A stretch of DNA of 64,000 nucleotides from AP-15 sp963701815 (GTDB lineage Bacteria > Pseudomonadota > Alphaproteobacteria > ATCC43930 > CGMCC-115725), in contig CAVPBN010000039.1 in the NCBI GenBank assembly GCA_963701815.1, positions 62,001 through 126,000 on the forward strand, read 5' to 3'. Positions within the stretch are counted from its first letter, which is position 1, and the number at the start of each line of letters is the position of its first letter. The position numbers and the translations under genes are program-made. This document shows, in pieces, positions 16,756-28,054 of the stretch. Under the pieces are notes generated by a model. It had not been told where the DNA came from, searched no databases, and saw only the letters and a program-made list of their open reading frames with translations.

Positions 16756-18080
16756 CAGGCGAGGCGCCGCAGCGGGCGCTCGGAACCGCGGGCGACCGCA
16801 TGAGCTTTGATCGGGGCGATAGGGTCGAGCCAGGGCGCCAGACGTTCGAGCACCGCGTCGAGAACCCCGGAGCCGGCCACGGCGACCGATTTTCCGGCCG
16901 CCGCGCGCTCGGCCCGCAGCCGCCGATCGCAGAGCAGCGCCGATACGGCGCGCGCGAGCGTTTCGGCGTCGGTCACGGTCTCCGCCGCACCGGCAGCGGC
17001 AAGCGCCGCCGCCATGGCGGCGCAGTTGCCGATCTCCGGCCCGTGCAGGACGGCGCAGTCGAGACGGGCCGGCTCGAACGGGTTGTGCCCACCCTTGGGC
17101 GCCAGCGATCCGCCGACAAAGGCTATACCCGCCATACTGTAGAACAGCCCCATTTCGCCCATCGTGTCGGCGAGATAGATATCGGTGTCATCGGTGATCG
17201 CCTCGCCGGCAGCGCGCCGGGCAACGCACAGCCCGCGTAACGCCAGCATTTCGCCGATCGCTGCGCCGCGCGCCGGGTGCCGCGGCGCGATGATCGTCAG
17301 CAGCCCGGGATGTTTTGCCGCAAGTTGGCGATGCACCGAGGCCGCGACTTCCTCCTCGCCCGGGTGGGTGCTGGCAGCGAACCAGATCGGACGCGACCCG
17401 ATCTGGTCGCGCAACCGCTTACGCTGGGCCCGATCGAAGGGCAGCGGGGCGCCGGCAGTTTTCAGATCGCCGATACCGGCGGGCTGTCGTGCGCCCAGCC
17501 GGCGCAAACGTTCGGCCTGCTCGTCGTCCTGGGCCAGGCACAGCGCGAAGGCGCCGAGCATCGGGCCGATCAACCCGGGCCACCGCCGCCAGCGGGCGTA
17601 GGAGCGCAGCGAAAGCCGGCCATTGACCAACACCATCGGAATGCCGCGGGCATGCGTTGTCAGCACCAGATTGGGCCACAACTCGGATTCGACCCAGATC
17701 GCCAGATCGGGCCGCCAGTGATCGAGAAACCGGGAAATCCAGCGCCTCAGATCGGCCGGGACGAATTGGTGACGCGCCCGCTCCGGCAGCCGCCCGTCGA
17801 GCAGGCGGGCCGATGCAACGGTTCCGGTGGTGACGAGAATTTCGAGGGTCGGCCGCGTCCGCAGCAGCCGTTCGATCAGAACCAGGATCGACGTGGCCTC
17901 GCCGACGCTGGCGGCGTGAACCCATACGAGCGGCCCCGCCGGCCGGATCGCATCGGTCAACCCGCGGCGCTCGCTGCGCCGGCGCCTGTCTTCCTTGCCC
18001 TGACGCTCCCGCCGGTTCAGGTAGAGAACAGCGAACGGCGGCAACGGCCAGGTCAGCGCGCGGTACAGCGTCGTCAGCAT
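16755..18080 (-). CDS. waaA: 3-deoxy-D-manno-octulosonic acid (Kdo) transferase
   Basis: 441 residues of WaaA/KdtA, which adds Kdo to lipid IVA at the inner membrane. An N-terminal membrane anchor (MLTTLYRALTWPLPPFAVLY) is followed by a GT-B fold with LVWVHAASVGEATSI, TTGTVASARLL, WVESELWPNLV and, in the C-terminal donor domain, FVGGSLAPKGGHNPFEPA. The gene overlaps the upstream acyltransferase gene by seven bases and lpxK by one. The tail of about 20 extra basic residues beyond the usual end (KAHAVARGSERPLRRLA) is unremarkable. Confidence 0.95.
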   Translation of the reverse strand: MLTTLYRALTWPLPPFAVLYLNRRERQGKEDRRRRSERRGLTDAIRPAGPLVWVHAASVGEATSILVLIERLLRTRPTLEILVTTGTVASARLLDGRLPERARHQFVPADLRRWISRFLDHWRPDLAIWVESELWPNLVLTTHARGIPMVLVNGRLSLRSYARWRRWPGLIGPMLGAFALCLAQDDEQAERLRRLGARQPAGIGDLKTAGAPLPFDRAQRKRLRDQIGSRPIWFAASTHPGEEEVAASVHRQLAAKHPGLLTIIAPRHPARGAAIGEMLALRGLCVARRAAGEAITDDTDIYLADTMGEMGLFYSMAGIAFVGGSLAPKGGHNPFEPARLDCAVLHGPEIGNCAAMAAALAAAGAAETVTDAETLARAVSALLCDRRLRAERAAAGKSVAVAGSGVLDAVLERLAPWLDPIAPIKAHAVARGSERPLRRLA

Positions 18081-18847
18081 CGGCGCGGGTTCTCGCCGGC
18101 AAGCGGCTGCCCTGACCCGACGTCGCCGGCGACACCCGGCGGCGATTGCGGGCTGTGGCCGACCCGGAGGTCGGCCTCGTTAACCAGATCGATCATCCGC
18201 GTCTCGATCAAGCGGCGGGCACGCTCGATTCCGGCGGCGTCGAGCTCTGCCGCGATTTCGATCGGCTCGCCCCACAAAAACACGCCGCGCCCGAACGGCA
18301 AGGCGACATGGTAACGGTCCCAGGTCGCGAGAAAGCGCCGCCGGCTGGTCGCGTAGGCGATCGGCTGGATCGGGGCCCGAGCGAGCCGCGCGACATTGAC
18401 GATGCCGATGCTGGCCGCCATAGCGGGACCGCGCGGTCCATCCGGGGTAATCGCGACGCAATCCCCGTCCTGCAAACGCTTGAGCATCGCACGCAACGCG
18501 GTTGAGCCGCCGCGCCGGGTAGACCCCACGATCGACTGGATGCCGAAATAGGTCATCGCACCGGCGATAATCTGTCCGTCGCGATGCCCCGAGATCAGCA
18601 TGTGCATCGGCGCCAGCCGCTGCCATGCCATAGGGATCATCATCATTCGCCCGTGCCAGAAGGCGCCGATGAAGGCCCGGCCCTCGGCGCGCAACCGGCG
18701 GGGTCGCTCGTCCCCTTCGACGCTCCAGCGATTAGTCAGATAGACGAGCCGGATATAGCACTGGATCACCCAGCAGGCCCCCCGGCGCAGCCGAGCATTG
18801 CGCAGCAATCGCCGCCAGGAAACCGGCCTGGTAAAAGTCGCGATCAC
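18074..18847 (-). CDS. lysophospholipid acyltransferase family protein (DUF374)
   Basis: About 257 residues. Family stretches are IGAFWHGRMMMIPMAWQR (catalytic His region, HxxxM rather than HX4D), SGHRDGQIIAGAM and VAITPDGPRGPAM. DUF374 proteins in Alphaproteobacteria sit between msbA and waaA, as here, and are thought to acylate lipid A or a related lipid at the inner membrane. The open frame reaches far into msbA, but GTG 18847 is preferred: it lies five bases after the msbA stop TGA, with a GAGG ribosome site, and gives the usual length. Confidence 0.87.
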   Translation of the reverse strand: MIATFTRPVSWRRLLRNARLRRGACWVIQCYIRLVYLTNRWSVEGDERPRRLRAEGRAFIGAFWHGRMMMIPMAWQRLAPMHMLISGHRDGQIIAGAMTYFGIQSIVGSTRRGGSTALRAMLKRLQDGDCVAITPDGPRGPAMAASIGIVNVARLARAPIQPIAYATSRRRFLATWDRYHVALPFGRGVFLWGEPIEIAAELDAAGIERARRLIETRMIDLVNEADLRVGHSPQSPPGVAGDVGSGQPLAGENPRRC

Positions 18848-18851
18848 GCCC

Positions 18852-20645
18852 TCACGATGCCGCAGTCGCCAGGTCGCGATCGTCGGCGAATTGCATCGCA
18901 TGGAACCGCGCATAGCGGCCATTGCGGGCGAGCAGCTCGGCGTGCCGGCCGCTTTCGACGATACGCCCGCGATCGACGACACAGATCAGATCGGCGCCCT
19001 GGATGGTGGAAAGCCGATGGGCGATGACCAGGGTGGTGCGACCGCGAATCAGCACCTTGAGCGCCGCCTGGACCTGCCGCTCGGTCTCGCTGTCGAGCGC
19101 GGAAGTCGCCTCGTCGAGCAGCAGGATCGGCGCGTCTTTCAGCATCGCGCGGGCAATCGCCAGACGTTGGCGCTGGCCGCCGGAAAGGCGGAGCCCATGC
19201 TCGCCGACCTGGGTGTCGTAGCCTTGGGGCAATTCGCCGATGAACCCGTCGGCGCCGGCGGCCCGGGCAGCCGCCTCGATATCTGCCGCCGACGCGCCGA
19301 AACGGCCATAGGCGATATTGGCGCGCAGCGTGTCGTCGAACAAAGTGATCTCCTGGGTTACCAGCGCCATCGCTTCGCGCAACGAGGAGAGCGTCACCGC
19401 GCGGACGTCCTGACCGTCGATCGAAATGCTGCCTTCCTCGACATCGAAAAAGCGCGGGATCAGATTGAGGATCGTCGATTTTCCGGCGCCGGAGGCGCCG
19501 ACGAGCGCCACCGTGCGGCCGGCAGGGACGGTCAGCGAGATGCCGTCGAGGGCGACGGCTCCCGGCATATAGCCGAAGCGCACCCGATCGAAGCGAATCT
19601 CGCCGCCGGCGATGTGCAGGCGCTTGGCGGCCGGCCGGTCGCGAATCGTCGGCTCGACATCGAGCACCTGAAAGATCCGCTGCGCCGCGGCGAGGCCCTC
19701 CTGCAGCGAAGCGTTCAGGTTGGCGAGGCTTTTGAGTGGCTGATAGGCGAGCAACAGCGCGGTAATGAAAGAAAAGAACGCGCCCGGCGTTCGCGCGCCG
19801 GTGATGACCTGGTGGCCGCCATAGAGGATCACGACGGCGATCGCCGCCCCGCCCAGGGTCTCCATCATCGGCGACGCTCGCGAACGGGTTCGCGTTGCAC
19901 GGTCGATCAAGCCGTACAGCCGCTCGAACAGATTGCCGACACGTTGCTCCTCGTAGCCCTCCATGCCATAGGCTTTGACCAGCCGGGCGCCCTGGAACGT
20001 CTGGCTGAGCAAAGTCGTCAGCTGGCCGATCTCGACCTGCGTATTGGCCGACACCCGACGCATGCGGCGGCCGATCCCGACGATAGGACGGATCGCCAAC
20101 GGGAAGGCAAAGAACGAGGCGAGCGCCAGCAGCCAATCCTGGTAGAACATGACGCCGACCAGAAAGATGACGGTCAGCGCGTCCTTGCCGATGGCCGCTA
20201 ACACGTTAGCCGCAGCATTGCGCAGCAGGGTGGCGTCGCTGGTGAAGCGCGAGACCAGGGTCCCGGTCGGGTGGGCATGGAAATAGGCCAGGTCGGCCCG
20301 CATCAGGCGGGCGAAAAGCGCCTTCTGGACGTCGGCAATGACGCGTTGCCCGACCCGGTTCATCAGCACCGCTTCACCGTAATCGGCGACGCCCTTGACC
20401 AGAGCGAGAGCGAGGGCGGCGCCGGCGATCAGCAACAGCAGCGACCCGTCGCGGCCGACGAAGATGCGGTCGAGGACCGGCTGCATCAGCCAGGCGCGCA
20501 AGGCGGTGCTGGCCGCCGCTGCCGCCATCAGGATAAACCCGACTGCGATCCGCGCCGTGTGCGGACGGATGAAATCCCGCGTCAGGCGCCAGACCAGCGC
20601 CGCCGAGTGGGCGCCTTGGTCGAGGTTCGGCAGCTTCTTGAACAT
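18852..20645 (-). CDS. msbA: lipid A/phospholipid export ABC transporter MsbA
   Basis: 597 residues: a six-helix transmembrane domain (about residues 25-315) fused to an ATPase domain. Walker A is VGASGAGKSTILNLIPRFF, the signature is LSGGQRQRLAIARAML, Walker B is ILLLDEATSALDSE, and the switch His lies in IAHRLSTIQGA. It flips lipid A-core across the inner membrane, which fits the operon msbA-DUF374-waaA-lpxK. The ATG at 20645 opens the operon. An 82-base gap with a GC-rich hairpin (20674-20702) separates it from the dioxygenase gene upstream. Confidence 0.94.
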   Translation of the reverse strand: MFKKLPNLDQGAHSAALVWRLTRDFIRPHTARIAVGFILMAAAAASTALRAWLMQPVLDRIFVGRDGSLLLLIAGAALALALVKGVADYGEAVLMNRVGQRVIADVQKALFARLMRADLAYFHAHPTGTLVSRFTSDATLLRNAAANVLAAIGKDALTVIFLVGVMFYQDWLLALASFFAFPLAIRPIVGIGRRMRRVSANTQVEIGQLTTLLSQTFQGARLVKAYGMEGYEEQRVGNLFERLYGLIDRATRTRSRASPMMETLGGAAIAVVILYGGHQVITGARTPGAFFSFITALLLAYQPLKSLANLNASLQEGLAAAQRIFQVLDVEPTIRDRPAAKRLHIAGGEIRFDRVRFGYMPGAVALDGISLTVPAGRTVALVGASGAGKSTILNLIPRFFDVEEGSISIDGQDVRAVTLSSLREAMALVTQEITLFDDTLRANIAYGRFGASAADIEAAARAAGADGFIGELPQGYDTQVGEHGLRLSGGQRQRLAIARAMLKDAPILLLDEATSALDSETERQVQAALKVLIRGRTTLVIAHRLSTIQGADLICVVDRGRIVESGRHAELLARNGRYARFHAMQFADDRDLATAAS

Positions 20646-20727
20646 CGGTCCCCGCCGGCAGTGTTAGCGGCGGGCACCGCCCTTGGCAAGGGCGGCGGTG
20701 CTCAGCCCGCGCCGCCGCCTCTTGGAT

Positions 20728-21792
20728 TCAAGTCGGGTAGGAGACGAAGCATTTGTCCGAGGCAAAGACGTGCGTCTCGACGTAATCATGCACGATCGGG
20801 CGCCGGTCGAGCGTCTCCATCGCCCCCATCAACGCCGCCCAGTTCAGCATTTCGTGCTGCCCCGCCTGCTCCATCGCCTTCAGCGGGCGCTTGCGCCAGG
20901 TGTCGTAGTCGCGCGTCGACAATGCGTCGAACAGCAGCTTGTCCGCCTGGTGGTCGGGCCACAGATAGCCGTTGGTCGGCGACAGGAAGCAGTGCGACCA
21001 ACTCGACGACGCGATCAGCGCCACCCGCCACGGCGAGGCGGCGAGGGTCTCGGCCACCGCCTTGCCGACCTCCATGCAGCGCCACGGCGCCGGCGACGGC
21101 GGGTCGGCGGCGATCGACGGGTCGCGCGGCGGCATGAACAACGCCGCGGTGCCGCCCTTGGCATGCAAGAGGTTGCTGCCGTAGCAATTGATCGCGAACG
21201 GGATCGTCGGATAGGGGAAACCCTGCCGGTCCCAGTCGAGATAGAGGAAGGTGTTGGTAAAGGCGTGCGCCATCGGGTGATGCAGCGGCTTATAGGCGTA
21301 AGCCATGTCGATGCCGCGCTCGATCAGCCCGGTGGCCAGGTATTTCGCCGCCTCGCGATGCCCGTGCAGGTTCAATGCCCAGTCGCCCGGTTCGTCCCAG
21401 CGATTGGGACGGCCGCCATTGCCGTTGCGCCAAGGCTGGATCGCGAGATCGTCGTCATAGCCGAGCAGGCAGAAGGCCGGGATGATGTCCTCGCGGAAAT
21501 TCTCGTATTGGTCGTCGCCCCACACCAGCACGACATCCGGGTTGAACGCGTCGAGCGACTTGCGCACCGCCCGGAACCCCTCGGCCATGCGCGCGCCGTA
21601 GCGCTGGGCCGAGGAGAAACCCTCGTCATTGCCGAGTTCGGCGACGAGTTCGGCCGGCCAGTTCGCCGGGTTTTTGTAGTGGTCCGGTACGTTGGGTGCG
21701 GTCAGCAGGCGGTGGAACAGCGACGGCAATTGCGCGTCGGGCGCCGTCAGACCGGGATAATGCGTGCAGCCGAGCCCCAGGATCTCGCCCAT
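20728..21792 (-). CDS. extradiol ring-cleavage dioxygenase-like protein (LigB family)
   Basis: 354 residues of the class III extradiol dioxygenase (LigB) fold, which opens catecholic rings using Fe(II). The N-terminal ILGLGCTHYPGL holds the first metal His. VVLVWGDDQYENF, YKPLHHPMAHAF (second His pair) and IASSSWSHCFLSPTNGYLWP (distal His) follow in the expected order. It is longer than LigB (about 300), like the subgroup annotated as protocatechuate 4,5-dioxygenase-like proteins in aromatic catabolism clusters; the substrate is unknown. ATG 21792 is chosen for AAGGA upstream and for the MGEILGLG start of homologues; an upstream ATG at 21828 has no ribosome site. Confidence 0.82.
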   Translation of the reverse strand: MGEILGLGCTHYPGLTAPDAQLPSLFHRLLTAPNVPDHYKNPANWPAELVAELGNDEGFSSAQRYGARMAEGFRAVRKSLDAFNPDVVLVWGDDQYENFREDIIPAFCLLGYDDDLAIQPWRNGNGGRPNRWDEPGDWALNLHGHREAAKYLATGLIERGIDMAYAYKPLHHPMAHAFTNTFLYLDWDRQGFPYPTIPFAINCYGSNLLHAKGGTAALFMPPRDPSIAADPPSPAPWRCMEVGKAVAETLAASPWRVALIASSSWSHCFLSPTNGYLWPDHQADKLLFDALSTRDYDTWRKRPLKAMEQAGQHEMLNWAALMGAMETLDRRPIVHDYVETHVFASDKCFVSYPT

Positions 21793-22161
21793 TTCCTTGC
21801 TCCCTTCCCGATGCGTGCCGCACGGCACGTCGCCGGTATGATACCCGGACCGATGCTAGCGCATTTTGCGCCGGGTAGCACCACTTCAGCGGGCGGCGCC
21901 CGGCAGTTTATCGCCCGCCGCCCGCTTCATGCTCGTCTCGACGCCCGGAACGACACCACGCTCAGCGGGTCGGCTGACCGGTCGAATACTCAAATTTCCC
22001 ATCCCGAACATCGGCCGGCGTTTTTTGCGACCGGTCGCATCGACGCAGGTTGTTAATCCTGATTTGTCCTGTCCCACCGCTGCTGTTACGATGCGGAATT
22101 CGATCATCGGCAACGGATGCCCCTTGATTCAACAAGATGACCGTAAATCCATCTCCAGCAA
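21793..22161. other. intergenic region with a strong hairpin, no gene seen
   Basis: This 369-base divergent region between the dioxygenase and the methyltransferase contains no supportable gene. A perfect ten-base-pair stem (21889-21898 with 21916-21925, GCGGGCGGCG against CGCCGCCCGC, loop 17) lies in the middle but is not followed by a T run, so its role is unclear. The right half is clearly lower in GC than the rest of the window, as is the following methyltransferase gene. Confidence 0.4.
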
Positions 22162-22921
22162 ATGAATGAGCTTCTGAGCAGAATTCGGCGCTACGGCGGG
22201 ATGGCCGCAGCTCCCGCCTTCAAGGTAGAAGCAATCCGCCGCTATGCGATGGCGCGCGCGGCCCCGCTGTGCGTCCAGCGCGATTATCCTCACCTGGAGA
22301 CAAAGCACCTCGATAATTCTCGAGCTATTTGCTGATCGGAGAGACCTGATCTCGGCCATGAGGTCGCTGGAAGGTGGCGTCATTGCCGAAATCGGTGTCG
22401 CAGAAGGCGAGTTTTCCGAATACCTGTTGAACGAACTTCAACCAAAAAAATTTGTTGCTTTCGATATCTTCAGATTGCACGAATGGCCTGTTCTGGGATG
22501 GGGTCCGTGGGGCAAGGAGATAAAAAGCGGCATACTTTTTGATAACATGACGCATCTTGATTACTATAAAGCGCGATTCGCGGATCGCGGCGCCCAGGTG
22601 CTGACGGAGGTCGGCATGAGCAGTACGAATCTCGCAAAATACCCTGATAAATTCTTCAATTTAATTTACGTAGATGGAGACCACTCCTATCAGGGCGTCA
22701 AGCAAGATGCGACTGTGGCGAAGACGAAGCTGACCGATGACGGCATCATCGTCTTCAATGATTATGTTATGTTTGATCACTTGAATGGGGAGTATTATGG
22801 GGTCGTGCAAGCGGTCAACGAGCTGATAGTTGGCGAGGATTGGCGGGTTTGTGGTTTTGCTCTCGAAAAATACATGTTCTGTGACATCGCAATTCGCAAA
22901 CAATCGGGCCCTCCTCTGTGA
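22162..22921 (+). CDS. class I SAM-dependent methyltransferase, frameshifted near the N-terminus as read
   Basis: The core is GVIAEIGVAEGEFSEYLL (SAM motif I), FNLIYVDGDHSYQGVKQD and DDGIIVFNDYVMFDH, a class I fold of the Methyltransf_24 type often found on sugar or small-molecule O-methyltransferases. The long frame starts at 22244 with nonsense-like residues. The ATG at 22162 gives MNELLSRIRRYGGMAAAP and stays open to 22330. Removing one base around 22312-22320 joins it to ELFADRRDLISAMR, for about 252 residues. GC content is clearly lower than in the flanking genes and codon use differs (many AAT, GAT, TTT), which suggests recent transfer. Substrate unknown. Confidence 0.7.
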
Positions 22922-23007
22922 GACCGACCAATCCAGGCAGCATTTCCTGCGTCCAGCTATCGTGATGAAGAACTTCGCGGCGGCGGCGGTGCCGGACGCT
23001 GCCGCGC

Positions 23008-24219
23008 CTACCCCTTGACCACCGGGTCGATGTCGCGGGCGCCGACCGTGCGATAACGGTATTCGTCGGGGACCGGGCGTCCGGTGTCGGTATAGGCCCG
23101 GCGGACCGCCTCGACATTGTTGCCGAGGATCCGGCGGCGGTTCGTCCGCACCCAGTCGTTCGATGCAACGAGGGGTGCTGCGGCATCCTGAAACCGCGGC
23201 ATCACATAGCGCGCGAAGAGTTCGTAGCTGCGCCAGGTCTGCTCGCGGTCGGCCCATTCATGGGCGCGGAACAGCACGCCGCCGAACCCGCCCCGGCTCA
23301 ATTCGAGGAGCCGCTCGATGCCGCTGACGACGGTCTCGGGCGAGCCGACCAGCGTTGTTCCGGCCCGCACCCCGTCGCGCAGCGGATCGGCCGAGAGCCC
23401 GGGCTCTCGGCCTAACGTATCCTCGAAATAAGCGGTCGTCTCCGCCCGCTCGCCGGGCTTGACCTCGCGCAAGGCCTGTGCGTCGTCCTCGGCGACATGC
23501 AGGGTCACGACGACCCGCCAATCTTTGCGGTTCATCGCGGCGCCGTGCTGCGCTGCGGTCTCCTCGGCGATTTGCCACTGCGCGGCAAGCGCCTCCGGCC
23601 CGCCGGGTATGCCGGCGCCGATCGACAGCACGCCGAGCCCGTGCCGCCCGGCGGCCATCATGCCGAACGGGGTGATCGTGCTGGCCACGGCGATCGGAAA
23701 ACACGGGTCGGAATAGGGCGCCAGATGCAGCCGGGCCTCGTTCAGCTCGAACCAGTCCGTCTTGAGCGTCACCGGGTCGCCGCCGCGCAGCAGTCGAACG
23801 ATCGCGTCGAGCGATTCGACCATGCGCCGGCGCAATACCAGCGGGTCGATGCCGAGCATATAGGCGTCCGAGGGCAACGCACCCGGACCGCAGCCCAGCA
23901 TGACCCGCCCGCGCGTCATGTGGTCGAGCTGGACGAAACGCTGCGCCACCAGAAACGGATGATGGTAGGGCAGGCTGGTGACCCCGGTGCCGAGCCTGAT
24001 GTGCCGGGTGCGTTCGGCCGCGGCGGCGATGATCAACTCCGGCAGGGCGATGATCTCCCAACCGGCCGAATGATGCTCGCCGATCCAGGCCTCGTCGTAG
24101 CCGAGATGGTCGAGCCATTCGATCAGCTCGATGTCGCGCGCCATCGCCAGGGTCGGGTTGTCGCCGAGCCGGTGAAAGGGTGCGAGAAAAATGCCGAACT
24201 TCAAGCCGCGTTGGGCCAT
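23008..24219 (-). CDS. LLM-class flavin-dependent oxidoreductase
   Basis: 403 residues of the bacterial luciferase-like monooxygenase fold: KFGIFLAPFHRLGDNPTLA, WLDHLGYDEAWIGEHHSAGW (the family's EHH motif), RLGTGVTSLPYHHPF and MLGCGPGALPSDAYMLGI. Enzymes of this class use FMNH2 or F420 from a separate reductase. The C-terminal part (LLELSRGGFGGVLFRAHEWA) is typical of a subgroup linked with aromatic or terpenoid degradation. It lies near the extradiol dioxygenase and may belong to the same catabolic region, but is separated from it by the acquired methyltransferase gene. Confidence 0.88.
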   Translation of the reverse strand: MAQRGLKFGIFLAPFHRLGDNPTLAMARDIELIEWLDHLGYDEAWIGEHHSAGWEIIALPELIIAAAAERTRHIRLGTGVTSLPYHHPFLVAQRFVQLDHMTRGRVMLGCGPGALPSDAYMLGIDPLVLRRRMVESLDAIVRLLRGGDPVTLKTDWFELNEARLHLAPYSDPCFPIAVASTITPFGMMAAGRHGLGVLSIGAGIPGGPEALAAQWQIAEETAAQHGAAMNRKDWRVVVTLHVAEDDAQALREVKPGERAETTAYFEDTLGREPGLSADPLRDGVRAGTTLVGSPETVVSGIERLLELSRGGFGGVLFRAHEWADREQTWRSYELFARYVMPRFQDAAAPLVASNDWVRTNRRRILGNNVEAVRRAYTDTGRPVPDEYRYRTVGARDIDPVVKG

Positions 24220-24524
24220 GCCTTTATCCTCATCCTCTGGGCCGGGATCCCTCCGATGCGCCGTCGACCGGCGCCGCAGACGCCGCGATGCTCGGCGCCT
24301 TCAGCAATAGCATTTTTGGCTGCCGGACGCCGCTTATGGCTTCGCATTCGCTGGAGGAATATGGTATATCGATGCCCTGACGAGACTTTGTGCGGCGAAG
24401 ACAACAGCCGCCGCCCCGGCGAACAATGGCCAGGGGCAAGCTCGCCGGACCGATCCGGCAAGGGTCGAGGGATGGCTGACTAACAAGATGCGGGGTCAAC
24501 CCGCTCACGAGCTGGGAGGCATGG
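24220..24524. other. intergenic region, no gene seen
   Basis: A 305-base divergent spacer between the luciferase-like gene and the YXWGXW-type lipoprotein gene. I see no repeat, RNA or conserved frame. A GGAGG at 24354-24358 is followed by ATG at 24362 but only a few codons, so it is not taken as a gene. Confidence 0.4.
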
Positions 24525-24881
24525 ATGTATTTCGACAATATCGTCGGGATTGCCGCGGCCGGCTTCTGTGCCGCGCTGCTGTTCGGTTGCCAGGCGGCAA
24601 CATCCGAGCCGGCGCTCGACCCGAGCGCCGGAATCCAATACGCGGACGCGACCATCGTGGCGCCGCGTGCGCCGCCGCCAAAGCGCGCCGAGATTCCGCC
24701 GCGGGCGCGGTTGCCGGGTTCGCTCTGGGAGTTCGGCCATTGGCACTGGAGCGGCGGACAATTCGTCTGGGTCCCCGGCCGTTATATCGAGCGGCCGGCG
24801 CCAAGCGCCAACTGGATGCCCGGCTACTGGGACGAGCAGGCCGCCGGGTGGATCTGGGTCGAAGGCCGCTGGAGTTCGTGA
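24525..24881 (+). CDS. YXWGXW-type repeat lipoprotein
   Basis: 118 residues. An N-terminal signal with lipobox (GFCAALLFGCQAA, Cys at about 22) predicts attachment to the outer or inner membrane on the periplasmic side. The C-terminal half has aromatic repeats of the W-x-W..G-x-W type: LWEFGHWHWSGGQFVWVPG and WMPGYWDEQAAGWIWVEGRW. These are short YXWGXW-like units found in small envelope proteins of unknown function. Start at 24525 follows a GGGAGG. Confidence 0.75.
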   Translation: MYFDNIVGIAAAGFCAALLFGCQAATSEPALDPSAGIQYADATIVAPRAPPPKRAEIPPRARLPGSLWEFGHWHWSGGQFVWVPGRYIERPAPSANWMPGYWDEQAAGWIWVEGRWSS

Positions 24882-24957
24882 CGGGCCTGTCGGCGAAGCG
24901 ACCCGCGTCCGGCGGCCAGTAGCGCGCGATCGTCCTCCGGGCGAGATCGCGGCGCGG

Positions 24958-25422
24958 TCAGCCGGATTTGGCCGCCTGCCAGTGTCTCAAGGCGTCATAC
25001 GGCCTTGACGCCGCCGGGTCCATGATCTCGCCGTGGGTCCCGGTGCTGGCGGTCAATTCGATGATATAGCCGTTGGGGTCGCGGAAATAGATCGAGCGGA
25101 CAAAGCCGTGATCGACCGGGCCGCGCACCTCTCGCCCCTGGGCCCTTCCCTTTTCGAGCATATTCTCAAAGGTGTCGTTTTCGACGGCGAGCGCGATGTG
25201 CAGATCGAGCGCGTCCTGTTTCTTGAACTCGAAGGGCGAGCCGGGCACCTCGAAGAAGGCGAGACAGGAACGGTCGTCCATTTCAAAAAAGGTGTGAAGC
25301 GCGCGGCCCTTGTCGATCTCGAACGCGCTGACCAGGCGAAGACCCAGAAAATCCTCGTAGAAGGCCCGCGTTTCTTCCGAATCCCGGCAACGATAGGCGT
25401 TGTGGTGCAGACCTTTGATCAT
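24958..25422 (-). CDS. VOC family protein (glyoxalase/bleomycin-resistance fold)
   Basis: 154 residues forming one vicinal-oxygen-chelate domain. The presumed metal ligands are in KGLHHNAYRCRD (His), DALDLHIALAVE (His) and NGYIIELTAS (Glu). The length and the sequence FYEDFLGLRLVSA fit extradiol dioxygenase-like or glyoxalase-like members. Substrate unknown. It lies with the extradiol dioxygenase-like and luciferase-like genes in what looks like a catabolic region. Upstream on the same strand is the Nudix gene, 66 bases away. Confidence 0.88.
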   Translation of the reverse strand: MIKGLHHNAYRCRDSEETRAFYEDFLGLRLVSAFEIDKGRALHTFFEMDDRSCLAFFEVPGSPFEFKKQDALDLHIALAVENDTFENMLEKGRAQGREVRGPVDHGFVRSIYFRDPNGYIIELTASTGTHGEIMDPAASRPYDALRHWQAAKSG

Positions 25423-25488
25423 CCGAGCCTCCGCTTCGCCGCGTTGTAGTGGATCAGATGTTGTGCGCCGTCGCCGGGCCGCAAGCCT

Positions 25489-25944
25489 TCACGGTTGCCG
25501 CGTATTGGCCGCGAGGTCGATCAGCGGCAACAGCGCGGGGGCGGTCGGCAGCCCTCGCGCGACGATCTCTGCATGGCTGAGCCAAGCGACCTCGTCGGCG
25601 TCGTCGCCGGCTGTGCCGTCGCCCGAGCGCCAGATGCCGAGCACGGCCACCAGCACGTAATGGTGGCGGACCCGCTCCTCGTCGTCATGGTCGATCGTGT
25701 CGATGACGGTCAGGGTCCCCGAAGGCTCGGCGACGACCCCGGTCTCCTCGAACAATTCGCGCATCGCGCCGGCGCCGACGGTTTCGCCGAGTTCGAGGAC
25801 GCCGCCCGGAAAACCCCAGCGACCGGCCATCGGCGGGTTGGCGCGGCGCACGATCAACGCCCGCTCGCCGCGCAACACCACCGCCAGGACCCCGACGATC
25901 GGACGATCGGGGTAGCGGCGGGCCGCGCGTCCGATTTCGCTCAC
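25489..25944 (-). CDS. NUDIX hydrolase
   Basis: 151 residues with a complete Nudix box, GGVLELGETVGAGAMRELFE then ETGV, which binds the metal needed to cleave nucleoside diphosphates linked to another group. The N-terminus (YPDRPIVGVLAVVLRGERAL) is typical. The specific substrate (NADH, ADP-ribose, 8-oxo-dGTP and others) cannot be told from sequence. Confidence 0.92.
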   Translation of the reverse strand: MSEIGRAARRYPDRPIVGVLAVVLRGERALIVRRANPPMAGRWGFPGGVLELGETVGAGAMRELFEETGVVAEPSGTLTVIDTIDHDDEERVRHHYVLVAVLGIWRSGDGTAGDDADEVAWLSHAEIVARGLPTAPALLPLIDLAANTRQP

Positions 25945-25962
25945 CGACAGACCGATGCGAAT

Positions 25963-26100
25963 TATTCCCTCTCTGCCCCTGGGGGCGGAGAGGGTTGAGG
26001 TGAGGCGGGGGAAGCACCCCGCCAGCCGCCGCCCACCTCACCTTCCCGCTTCGCGGGCTCCTCCCTCTCCCCCCGACGGGCGGAGAGGGGAATACCCGGG
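25963..26100. repeat. intergenic palindromic repeat cluster
   Basis: The spacer between thiC and the Nudix gene holds two GC-rich inverted elements of the CCCTCTCC..GGAGAGGG type. One lies at 25964-25994 (CCCTCTCTGCCCC against GGGGCGGAGAGGG) and the other at about 26070-26096 (CCTCTCCCCCC against GGGCGGAGAGGGG). Similar repeats occur between genes in many Alphaproteobacteria. As hairpins near the thiC end they may help terminate transcription. Confidence 0.55.
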
Positions 26101-26113
26101 AGCCGACCGGCTC

Positions 26114-27976
<1,863 letters not shown>

Positions 27977-28054
27977 CGTCGATCTCCGTTAGCCGGTTGA
28001 ACGGAGATCCGGGACGCGTGCGGGGCGGAGAGGCGGCGTCGCCGACAGCGTTCC

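Noticed and set aside
18798..20201. Plus-strand frame of 467 codons
   Set aside because: Antisense of msbA, which has all ABC motifs on the other strand.
21886..22113. Minus-strand 75-codon frame in the dioxygenase/methyltransferase spacer
   Set aside because: No ribosome site, no family resemblance, and it crosses a strong hairpin.
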